Assembly: GCA_026770585.1 (NCBI GenBank)
Contig: MU646513.1
Location: forward strand, 51,570-64,662
From: Baffinella frigidus
Lineage: Eukaryota > Cryptophyceae > Cryptomonadales > Baffinellaceae
Direction of reading: 5' to 3'
Length of the DNA stretch: 13,093 bases
In this document: positions 7,229 through 13,058 of the stretch, in pieces
How positions within the stretch are numbered: the stretch's first letter is position 1
Layout of the letters: every line of letters starts with the position of its first letter
Notes under the pieces: generated by a model
What the model was told of the DNA's origin: nothing
The model's database searches: none
Seen by the model: only the letters and a program-made list of their open reading frames with translations
Program-made: the position numbers and the translations under genes

Positions 7229-10200
7229 GTGCCGTACCCCTCACCGGCAGCTGCGCCCTGCGCCTTGATCCCACAGCGCTGAATCTCAAACCCTGGGCAG
7301 GTGCGTGGCACCGTGACGCGGACCGGAGCCATCAAGATGCTCGAGGCCGAACGCTTGTACATCTGCAACAAGTGCGAGCACCGCTTCAAGGTGGGGATAC
7401 AGAGACGGAGCTCCCCTCCTCTTAGCGGAGGCTCCCATACCACCAGCCCTTTGAAAAGAACGGTTTTGATCGTTTGGGTCTGCCGGATTTGTACCAGGGT
7501 TCACCCGATTTCACTCCTGGTACAAATTTGGGGTTGGCCAACCGATGAAAAGGCTTCACTAAAGAGGGTTGGTGTTTTGTTGAGTGCATGGTCCCTGCTG
7601 GCTCCCAATGATCTTCTCAATTCGGCACGCTGGCTGGCTGGCTGGCTCTCGGCTCCTCACTAGCAACGTGACGGGGCCGCTCCTCAACAGCAGCGAGCGG
7701 GTGAAACGCCGCGAGAGAACGCACGCCCCCCCCCCTCCTAGCTCTGCCTCACTCGGGTTGAGCGACTATTTTAAAGTTGACATGATGGGTTTGCGGAGCA
7801 AATCCGTCAACCTTGGAGCGGGAAAGAGCCCGGGCTCACCAAACTGGTGAGCCCGAATAGACTTACACAGAGCTAGCCTTCGGCTCGCATCAGTCACCCG
7901 CAAGACTCCCGCCACTATGGACGAACCACCAAGCCTCCTGATATGAACCCCGCCCGGATCAGTTACCGCCGTGGCACTAAACCTGCCCGGGATCGCCAAC
8001 AATCCTACCGGGGGGGGGGCGCAAAGTTGCGATGATGGGAAAGACTTAATTTGCCGAGGAGTTCCCAAACTAAGCGAAAGGCAGGCTGCAGGTTGCCAGT
8101 AGAGCGGTGTGCAGAGATGTTAGCCGCCGAAATAATCCAAATTGGTACAGTCGGACGTTTTGGTACCAGCACTGTCAACTTTTACCATTCTCGCATTAAT
8201 CCCGCGGCCAACTTTTCTGCACACCGCGCTAGCTCTCTGACGCCCGTCCACTCTCAGGTGAGAGTAGTACATATTCAAGGCCGTCCATGGTGTGGATGGC
8301 TCCTCTTTGTGGTACGTCGGTGGCCTAATGGATAAGGCACCGGTCGTTACACGGCAGGTGTTCGCACTTTCGCATCAATCCCGCGGTTGTACCAGCACCG
8401 TCAACTTTTACCGTGGAACAGCCCCGCCGGAAGGCTCGTGAACGCCCGCGTGACCGGTCACGCGGACGCCGAAGCCAGACGGTCGGTCGTGACTGCCTTG
8501 CGTGTTCCGCCCGCCTCCACCGTTGAAGCAGCATCGTCCCCGACATCGACATCAACGATCAGTTCAAAGTGCTACACCCTACACCCTACAGATCGATATA
8601 AGGCACCGGCCGCGGTTGTACCAGCACCGTCAACTTTTACCATTTTCGCGGTGTTACCATTTTCGCATTCATCTCCGACGCTGGTCCACGGCAGGTGTTC
8701 GCGGACCTCGAGATGCAGAACTGCTCGATCACCCCCCCGTCCGCCTGCCCGTCCGCCAACGCCAAGCCGTGCAAGTCCACGCTCTTCACTGTCGATGAGG
8801 CTGCAAGAGTGTGCCGCGACTACCAGGAAATCAAGATCCAGGTCTGTACTTCAGGAGTATACTTTAAGTGGCGAGGCGGTCGAGGTTGACCGCCAAGAGG
8901 TCCTAGGCAGGTCCTCGGGCCCTACGGTAGGGCGTAGGGGGCGAATCGCCACTTAAGGGATAGGTGTGAGAAGACGTTGTTGAAGTGGTGACGGCGAAAG
9001 AAAGAAATGAGAGAGCTGGCTCTGTTGATAGAAGACAGACGACTTAATCCCGCTGAGTATTCAAGTTGAACACGATCTGAAACGAAAATTACTACACAAT
9101 TGTTTTTACTATTACTTGTATGGACCAATTTTGTAGTAATTTTCGTTATCAGATCGTTTTCAACTTGAATACTCGTCCGGATGAGAGTTTTGTTGAAGCT
9201 GTGGCGGCGAGCGAAACATGTACGCACCCGGGGGGGTCTCAAGCAACAAGCCAGATGCACTCCAGCCTTCTACCTCTGCCTGACTCGGGTTGACTGATCG
9301 TTTTTACTCCAAAAGTTGACGGATTAGCACCAACCCCACGAGAAATTGACTTCCGGTCTCATCATTTTGATGAGACCAGGTCGACACAGGCAGAGTTAGT
9401 CGGTTGTTGACTTTTGAAAACAACTGCCTTGAAGGGGAATTGACTTTTGGCGACCCCTTCGAAGAATCTGACGTGGTACAGCCTTCCGCGTTTCAGTTCA
9501 AGGATCAACGTTGAAAGATGCTGAGACGGTCAGACCCTGTTGATAGGCTCATCTACTCTCAAGTAACAGGACATACTCTTCGCGTTCCTGAATAGATTGA
9601 ATTTTAGATTTAGCTTGGCGTTCGAGCCATTTCGTATTTTTAGGGCTTTAATATAGCTGGGCTTGTACCATGAATATTTTAGATGGACAGTCCCCGAAAT
9701 TAAATCTATGCAGGTTTGGGACTAATACGGTACCGAACGTCTTCCAGTGGCTGAAACGTTTGAGCCACTTTTCGCAGTTGCACCCTCTCTGGTTGACTTG
9801 TTGGTTTCGGGCAGGAGTACCTCGCTGACAATCATATGTCCCTAGGAATGGCCTACCGTAGGGTCCTATGGGTTGCTTATCTACGAACAGGTTATGCTTA
9901 AAATCCCTCTGTAGTCCGCTGTGTGGTTCGAACCCCCCTATGCCCCTACGGGTTGCCTACCATAGGATCCTAGGTCTTATCGCTTAGGGGTTATTCAAAA
10001 TCCCTTAGCAGTCCGCTGTGTGTCTGATTGACTTGTTTGGTTCGCGCAGGAACACGTGGCGAAGCTGCAGATGGGGAGCATTTGGCGATAGATGCTCGTC
10101 GTCCTCGAGGAGCACCTCGCTGACAGCCATATGTCCCTAGGGATGCCCTACCGTAGGGTCCTATGGGTTGCTTATCCACAAACAGGTTATTGATAAAATC

Positions 10201-12562
10201 CCTGTGTAGTCCGCTGTGTGGTTCGTATCTTACGTTTTTTTTGTTCGCACAGGAACACGTGGAGAAATTACAGATGGGGAGCATCCCGCGATCGATGATC
10301 GTCGTTCTCGAGGAGGACTTGGCTGACAAATGCAAGCCGGGCGACGACGTCAACATCACCGGCGTGGTCTCGTCCCTCCCACTGAACTATCCTACTGAAC
10401 CATCCTACTGAACCATCTGTCTCGTCCGAGTGCCGTACTGACTGCTCCGTGGTCTCGTCCCGTGCGCCCTACTGAACCATCTGTGTCTTGTCCCGGAGCC
10501 GTCCTGAACCATGTGTCATGCCGAGCGCCGTACTGACCGATGTGTCACGGGCGTGTGTCGTGTCCCAGCCGCCGTACTCATCTCGGGAGATAACTGAATC
10601 AGTTCCTTTTCAACATGAGGTTGAATAGGAGAAAATATTTCAGGCATAGTAAATTCAATAGGCTTCCTAATTAAATTAAAACGCGCATTAGACAACTGAT
10701 TCGGTTATCTTTCAAGATGAGTACTGAACCATGTGTGTCGTTTCCTCACACCGTACCGACTGGTCTCTCAAAAGGGGTGCCGACGCCTTTCACCCGCCCT
10801 CCGAGTCGAAGCATCTGGTTTAGGGTTTAGAGTTTAGGGTTTAGGGTTTGGGGTTGAGGGTTTAGGGTGAGATCGCGCTGATAAGGACAAGGCGGTGGTC
10901 GTTGTCCAGGACGAAGTCCGCGCAGATCTCGTCCTGGGTTCGGGTTTATGGTTTCGGGTTTAGGCCAGGCCCCACCCGCACCAGGGAGCGCCTGAAACTC
11001 TTGAGACCTTCCTCCCTTTGCCTGCGGCTCACCCTAAACCCTACACCCTACACCCTACACCCTAAACCCTACACGCTAAACCCTAAACCCTAAACCCTAA
11101 ACCCTAAACCCTAAACCCCAAACCCCAAACCCTAAACCTTATACCCTAAACCCTACACCCTAAACCCTAAACCCTAAACACTAAACCCCAAACCCTAAAC
11201 CCTAAACCCTAAACCCTAGCCCCAAACCCTAAACCCTAAACCCTAACCCCCAAACCCTCAACCCTTAACTCCAAACCCTAGACCCTGAACCCTAAACTCT
11301 AACCTCCAAACCCTCAACCCGGAGGCATGTGACGCGGCGACGGAACCGTACACCCTAAACCCTAAACCCTGACCCCCAAACCCCTAACACTCAACCCCAA
11401 ACCCTCAACCCCAACGCGTGAGACAGGTGACGAGGAGGTGGAAGCCATTCGCGAAGGACGCGCGCCCGGACGTCGAGATGGTCCAACCCCACAACCTATA
11501 TCCCAACCTTACGCGGTAGTGCTCATAACCCCAACCATACGAAATGGTCCTCATAATCCCAAGCCCTACACCATAGACCCTAAGCCCTACACCCGAAAGC
11601 CCAAACCCTACACCTCAACCATACGAGATGGTCCTCACAACTCCACACCCTTCACCCCATCCATACGAGATAGTGCTCGTAACCCCAAGCCCCATATCTC
11701 AACCATACGAGATAGTCCCTAAATTCTAAACGCTAAACCTTTCACCCTAAACCTTGAACCCTAAACACTAAACCCTAAACCCTAAACCCTAAACCCTAAA
11801 CCCTAGACCCCAAACCCTACACCCCAACCATACGAGATAGTGCGCATATCCCCAAGCCATACACTCTAGACCCTAAACCCTGAACCCGAAACCCCATGCC
11901 CTACACCCCAACCAAACGCGAGAGTGCTCACAACCCCAAGCCCTACACCCCAACTCTACGAGATAGTGCTCATAACCCCAAGCCATACACCCCAACCCCA
12001 CGAGAAAGTGGCCAACCCCAAAACACCCACCCCCCATGATGGCGGCGCTCAACCCGAAACCCCAACCCCCAAACCCTGAACCCCAGACCCCAATCTCATA
12101 GGGAAACGGTTTTAATTTAAAACTTTCTGGCAATGAAATTTACTACACATAACGAGGTTTACTAGTAATATTAACGCATTCGTGTAGTAATTTTCATTGA
12201 ATCAAAACTTCTAAATTAAAACCGTTTCCCCATGAAATCCCTAACCCGTAGAGAGAGATGTGTTTTGACTGATGACACGCCTGGAGCAAATACGGCCCTC
12301 CCCTAACCCCTACCTCCTAACCCCTACACCCTACACCCTAAGCACTTAACATACCACGCCAGAGGGCTCGAGGGAAACGGACGCCTTATCCAGGCCAGAT
12401 CTGGCGTCGTTGACTTTAGGTTACAGGGCATTTTCCCTGAACGTGGTCAAAAGGATGTTTCGAGCCCTCTGGCGTGGTAACCCCTACACTCCAACGCAGG
12501 TGCTAAAGGCGAACCACGTTGGCCTCAAGAACGAGGACAAGGCTGCGATGGTCCTCACAGAG
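6797..12562 (+). CDS. MCM9: MCM9-like DNA helicase gene, 5' part, six exons (3' end beyond window)
   Basis: Proposed coding join: 6797-7228, 7301-7390, 8695-8841, 10253-10366, 11427-11480 and 12500-12562, giving 300 codons with no in-frame stop. MCM proteins are hexameric AAA+ ATPases that unwind DNA; MCM9 partners MCM8 in homologous recombination repair in animals and plants. In order I see the N-terminal helical region ([12 protein letters not shown]), [16 protein letters not shown], the CNKC half of the zinc finger, [17 protein letters not shown] with [24 protein letters not shown], and VLKANH. GSIPRS and RRWKPF favour MCM9 over MCM8 or MCM2-7. Family knowledge comes from memory, not a search. 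All introns are phase 0 and every acceptor is AG|G. The AAA+ Walker motifs are not in this window. Introns 2-5 are packed with repeats and junction copies. Confidence 0.85.
7301..7390 (+). CDS. MCM9: MCM9-like exon 2
   Basis: 30 codons, from GTG after the acceptor CAG to AAG before GTGGGG. It encodes [20 protein letters not shown] and then CNKC, the first cysteine pair of the MCM zinc finger, ending EHRFK. The second part of the finger lies 1304 bp downstream in exon 3. Confidence 0.88.
7739..7875. mobile_element. 137 bp inverted-repeat element in intron 2
   Basis: TAGCTCTG at 7739-7746 and CAGAGCTA at 7868-7875 are exact inverted ends. Inside are CACTCGGGTTGA, GTTGAC, and a perfect 11 bp stem with a 3-base loop (CGGGCTCACCA/TGGTGAGCCCG, 7831-7855). 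The order matches the element at 9274-9395. The hairpin has no T-run and is not a bacterial terminator. Confidence 0.6.
8165..8703 (+). repeat. Tandem partial duplications in intron 2, including the exon 3 acceptor
   Basis: A segment containing GTACCAGCACCGTCAAC and TTTTACC occurs around 8170, 8385 and 8613. TTTCGCAT plus TCCCGCGG or related flanks recur between them. ACGGCAGGTGTTCGC, the true exon 3 acceptor with the first exon bases at 8695, also occurs at 8351-8365. The extra copy opens to VFALSHQS and meets a stop about 25 codons on, so it is a pseudo-junction. From 7391 to 7738 and from 7876 to 8164 I see nothing else recognisable. Confidence 0.7.
8316..8347 (+). pseudogene. tRNA-Arg-like 5' half (box A fragment)
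   Basis: GTCGGTGGCCTAATGGATAA followed by GGCACCGGT matches the 5' acceptor strand, D-arm (GGCC-loop-GGC) and pol III box A (TGGCCTAATGG) of eukaryotic tRNA-Arg. No anticodon stem can be formed downstream and box B is only vaguely present (AGGTGTTCGCAC). So it is a truncated tRNA or the head of a tRNA-derived SINE, not a working tRNA gene. Confidence 0.5.
8695..8841 (+). CDS. MCM9: MCM9-like exon 3
   Basis: 49 codons, after acceptor CACGGCAG and before donor GTCTGT. It starts [10 protein letters not shown], supplies the second zinc-finger cysteines (NC and SAC, with a further KPC), and ends in [11 protein letters not shown], a hallmark segment of MCM9-type proteins. The acceptor and first few bases are duplicated about 337 bp upstream at 8350-8363. 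Confidence 0.9.
8862..8958. mobile_element. 97 bp foldback element at the start of intron 3
   Basis: Arms 8862-8874 (CTTTAAGTGGCGA) and 8946-8958 (TCGCCACTTAAGG) match in inverted orientation with one mismatch. The centre contains CCCTACGGTAGGG (8920-8932). It begins 20 bases after the exon 3 donor and belongs to the palindrome-centred family seen at 1841-2049. Confidence 0.6.
9055..9174. mobile_element. 120 bp foldback element with 42 bp arms (TACTACA type)
   Basis: Arms 9055-9096 and 9132-9174 are reverse complements over 42-43 bp with a few differences. The outer ends are GAGTATTCAAG/CTTGAATACTC and the inner ends AAAATTACTACA/TGTAGTAATTTT. No open frame. The inner motif is shared with 12096-12235, so both likely belong to one MITE-like family. 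Confidence 0.8.
9274..9395. mobile_element. 122 bp inverted-repeat element in intron 3
   Basis: Ends CTCTGCCTG (9274-9282) and CAGGCAGAG (9387-9395) are exact inverted repeats. ACTCGGGTTGAC and GTTGAC follow the left end, and a perfect 9 bp hairpin (GGTCTCATC/GATGAGACC, 9355-9377) precedes the right end, mirroring the element at 7739-7875. Short inverted repeats continue to 9465 (GAAGGGG/CCCCTTC). Confidence 0.6.
9480..9814 (+). other. Intron 3 filler with no recognised feature
   Basis: Apart from the acceptor-like end at 9792-9814 (TTGACTTGTTGG, then CGGGCAG), I see no repeat, RNA or coding signal in this stretch. Confidence 0.5.
9815..9829 (+). pseudogene. Deleted copy of MCM9-like exon 4 (copy A)
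   Basis: After an acceptor-like CGGGCAG comes GAGTACCTCGCTGAC. This equals the end of the copy B pseudo-exon (GAGCACCTCGCTGAC at 10110-10124) with one substitution, as if the middle of the exon had been deleted. The upstream TTGACTTGTT flank is shared with copy B. Confidence 0.55.
9833..9930 (+). repeat. 98 bp repeat unit, copy 1
   Basis: It aligns base for base with 10128-10225 with few differences: CATATGTCCCTAG, CCTACCGTAGG, GTCCTATGGGTTGCTTATC, AACAGGTTAT, and AGTCCGCTGTGTGGTTCG. It directly follows the deleted exon-4 copy A, and the second copy follows pseudo-exon B, giving a compound unit with a 295 bp period. Confidence 0.85.
9930..10022 (+). repeat. 93 bp dispersed element, direct copy
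   Basis: It is related to the units at 9833 and 10128 but closest to the inverted copy at 1257-1350. Shared features are AACCCCC at the start, CCTACCATAGG core, CGCTTAGG, GGTTATTCAAAATCC, and AGTCCGCTGTGTG end. Confidence 0.7.
10050..10124 (+). pseudogene. Pseudo-exon copy of MCM9-like exon 4 (copy B)
   Basis: An acceptor CGCGCAG is followed by 25 codons aligning with exon 4: [13 protein letters not shown], a TAG stop at 10089-10091, then [11 protein letters not shown]. Relative to the true exon, the key GSIPRS motif is destroyed (Pro to Trp, Ser to stop) and homology ends after GCTGAC. Some differences are synonymous, several are not, as expected for an unselected copy. Including it in mRNA would end translation. 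Confidence 0.8.
10128..10225 (+). repeat. 98 bp repeat unit, copy 2
   Basis: This is the second copy of the unit at 9833-9930. It holds CCCTACCGTAGGG at 10146-10158 and ends just before the T-rich tract and acceptor of the true exon 4. Confidence 0.85.
10253..10366 (+). CDS. MCM9: MCM9-like exon 4
   Basis: 38 codons, after acceptor TTCGCACAG. It encodes [32 protein letters not shown] and NITGVV, the strongest MCM signature in the window. I place the donor at 10367 (GTCTCG) so that NITGVV joins TRRWKP without a gap relative to other MCM9 proteins; a donor three bases earlier is possible. Two damaged relatives of this exon lie upstream in intron 3. Confidence 0.92.
10363..10573 (+). repeat. 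Degenerate tandem array starting at the exon 4 donor
   Basis: CGTGGTCTCGTCCC spans the exon 4/intron 4 junction (10363-10376) and recurs exactly at 10448-10461. Around it, irregular units of about 35-50 bp carry ACTGAACCATSTGTSTCG, CGTCCCG and GCGCCGTACTG. The array resumes after the insertion at 10574-10724 (CTGAACCATGTGTGTCG at 10724). Confidence 0.7.
10574..10724. mobile_element. 151 bp MITE-like insertion with 31 bp inverted ends
   Basis: Arms 10574-10604 and 10694-10724 are reverse complements over 31 bp with four mismatches, all transitions. The outermost ten bases, GTACTCATCT/AGATGAGTAC, are perfect. The interior is AT-rich and unlike the flanks. Removing it joins GCCGTAC to TGAACC, restoring the surrounding tandem unit. 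This fits a TA or GTAC target duplication; TA is typical of Tc1/mariner-type MITEs. Confidence 0.8.
10815..10869. repeat. Telomere-like repeat, TTTAGGG on + strand
   Basis: About seven units of TTTAGGG and variants, in the opposite orientation to the block at 11033. A few degenerate units (GGGTTTATGG, CGGGTTTAGG) follow at 10940-10966. Confidence 0.88.
10877..10936 (+). other. Coding-like island in intron 4
   Basis: Between opposed telomere-like tracts, one frame reads [20 protein letters not shown] with GC-rich third positions. It vaguely resembles exon 6 ([12 protein letters not shown]) and shares GACAAGGC. It also contains an inverted repeat (CCAGGACGA/TCGTCCTGG). It may be another diverged exon copy or chance; no clean acceptor precedes it. 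Confidence 0.2.
11033..11410. repeat. Long telomere-like block, CCCTAAA on + strand, in intron 4
   Basis: It starts with CCCTACA variants, then good CCCTAAA runs (11075-11230), then degrades to CCCCAAA and CCCTCAA. It is interrupted once by a GC-rich patch at 11320-11345 and ends just before exon 5's acceptor at 11426. Confidence 0.92.
11427..11480 (+). CDS. MCM9: MCM9-like exon 5 (54 bp microexon)
   Basis: 18 codons reading [18 protein letters not shown]. The RWKPF motif is typical of MCM9 just after the GDD-x-x-I-x-G loop. The exon is a small GC-rich island inside telomere-like DNA, with acceptor GACAG|GTG and donor ATG|GTCCAA. The donor motif CGAGATGGTCC recurs in the downstream tandem array. 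It is short, so the call depends on motif and reading-frame continuity on both sides. Confidence 0.75.
11505..12010 (+). repeat. Intron 5 tandem array carrying an exon-5-donor-like motif
   Basis: Irregular units of about 40-45 bp, roughly CCATACGAGATAGTGCTCAT, AACCCCAAGC, CCTACACC. The motif CGAGATGGTCC, present at the real exon 5/intron 5 boundary (11474-11484), recurs as CGAAATGGTCC (11540), CGAGATGGTCC (11624) and CGAGATAGTGCTC-type forms (11666, 11708, 11833, 11959), with looser copies near 11510, 11917 and 12001. CCCTAAA blocks (11740-11815) interrupt it. Confidence 0.8.
12096..12235. mobile_element. 140 bp foldback element (TACTACA type) in intron 5
   Basis: Arms 12096-12148 and 12182-12235 are reverse complements with modest divergence. 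The outer ends are TCATAGGGAAACGG and CCGTTTCCCCATGA, and the inner ends are TTACTACAC and GTGTAGTAA. Flanking AATC on both sides (12092-12095 and 12236-12239) could be a target-site duplication. The inner motif and size match the element at 9055-9174. Confidence 0.78.
12352..12479. mobile_element. 128 bp foldback element just before exon 6
   Basis: Twenty-base arms, TACCACGCCAGAGGGCTCGA at 12352-12371 and its exact reverse complement at 12460-12479. The right arm ends 20 bp upstream of the exon 6 start, so insertion has left only a minimal acceptor region. No coding capacity. Confidence 0.8.
12500..12562 (+). CDS. MCM9: MCM9-like exon 6
   Basis: 21 codons, [20 protein letters not shown] then E, after acceptor AACGCAG. 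VLKAN follows the EVEI/DVEM strand in MCM9 proteins. The donor would be GAG|GTTCAG, weaker than GTGCGC after the second copy at 12697-12759. Which copy, or both, enters the mRNA cannot be told from sequence. Confidence 0.8.
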
Positions 12563-12665
12563 GTTCAGAGAAGTCCCAACCCAAATGTTAATTTCATAGG
12601 ATCATAGGAGAAATGACTATGGCATAGGTAAATGTACTTATGAATCCTAATTGAATCGCCCCACC

Positions 12666-13053
12666 AACACACGCACTGCTAAATGCCCGACTCGCGGTTT
12701 GCAAGGCAAACCACGTGGGCCTCAAGAACGAGGACAAGGCTGCGATGGTCCTCACGGAGGTGCGCACCCTCAACACACTCATAGGGTAACGTCCTGAAAA
12801 CCGGTACCAACATCCACTTAGCGATTCGGATGAAGCCCCCCGGCGCCGAACAGATCGTCTGGCTCCCCGGTTTCGCAGGTCCATGAAATTTCCACTGAGC
12901 AGCAACCGAGGCTCTTTGCGCCTTAGATTGAAGGCGAATCGCGGTTGGAATCCAACGCAACTGGATAAGATTCTAGTACACATCGTTTAGATGGACTGTA
13001 TCCGTGAAGCCCCCGGTGGCTGCTAAGCGGAACACACGCACTGCTAAATGCCC
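12666..13053 (+). repeat. 23 bp perfect direct repeat, 365 bp apart
   Basis: The same 23 bases (starting AACACACGCACTG, ending TAAATGCCC) occur at 12666-12688 and 13031-13053. The first lies 8 bp upstream of the duplicate exon 6 and the second 5 bp upstream of a possible next exon, so both look like intron-end sequence. From 12763 to 13030 I see no other convincing feature. Confidence 0.75.
12697..12759 (+). CDS. Duplicate of MCM9-like exon 6 (alternative or relic exon)
   Basis: It is 63 bp, the same length as exon 6, and reads [20 protein letters not shown] then E. After the first two codons, 54 of 57 bases are identical and the three changes (GCG/GCA, GTT/GTG, ACA/ACG) are all synonymous. 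The acceptor position has CG instead of AG, but an in-frame AG three codons in (12704-12705) could serve. The donor GAG|GTGCGC is better than that of exon 6. It could be a mutually exclusive exon, a second included exon, or a recent unselected copy. Confidence 0.5.
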
Positions 13054-13058
13054 CCAAG

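Noticed and set aside
6958-7443. 161-codon - strand frame
   Set aside because: It is antisense to exons 1 and 2; no motif supports it.
7831-7855. Rho-independent terminator
   Set aside because: There is a perfect hairpin but no T-run, and the setting is a eukaryotic intron; it is better explained as part of the element at 7739-7875.
8316-8390. Functional tRNA-Arg gene
   Set aside because: Only the 5' half folds; no anticodon or T-arm pairing is present.
8387-8956. 189-codon + strand frame
   Set aside because: It crosses intron 2 repeats, overlaps exon 3 out of frame, and ends in the foldback element at 8862-8958.
11438-11722. 94-codon + strand frame over exon 5 and the intron 5 array
   Set aside because: It overlaps exon 5 in a different frame and continues as repeat translation; the RRWKPF frame is the family-supported one.
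11505-12010. CRISPR-like direct repeats
   Set aside because: Units are degenerate, touch one another without unique spacers, and lie in a eukaryotic intron.
11873-12133. 86-codon - strand frame rich in Gly, Trp and Phe
   Set aside because: It is a translation of degenerate telomere-like and tandem repeats.
6797-12562. Assignment to MCM8 or a replicative MCM2-7
   Set aside because: GSIPRSM with [23 protein letters not shown] and RRWKPF fit MCM9 better from memory; a profile search would settle it.
12594-12983. 129-codon - strand frame
   Set aside because: It is antisense to the duplicated exon 6, with no supporting motif.
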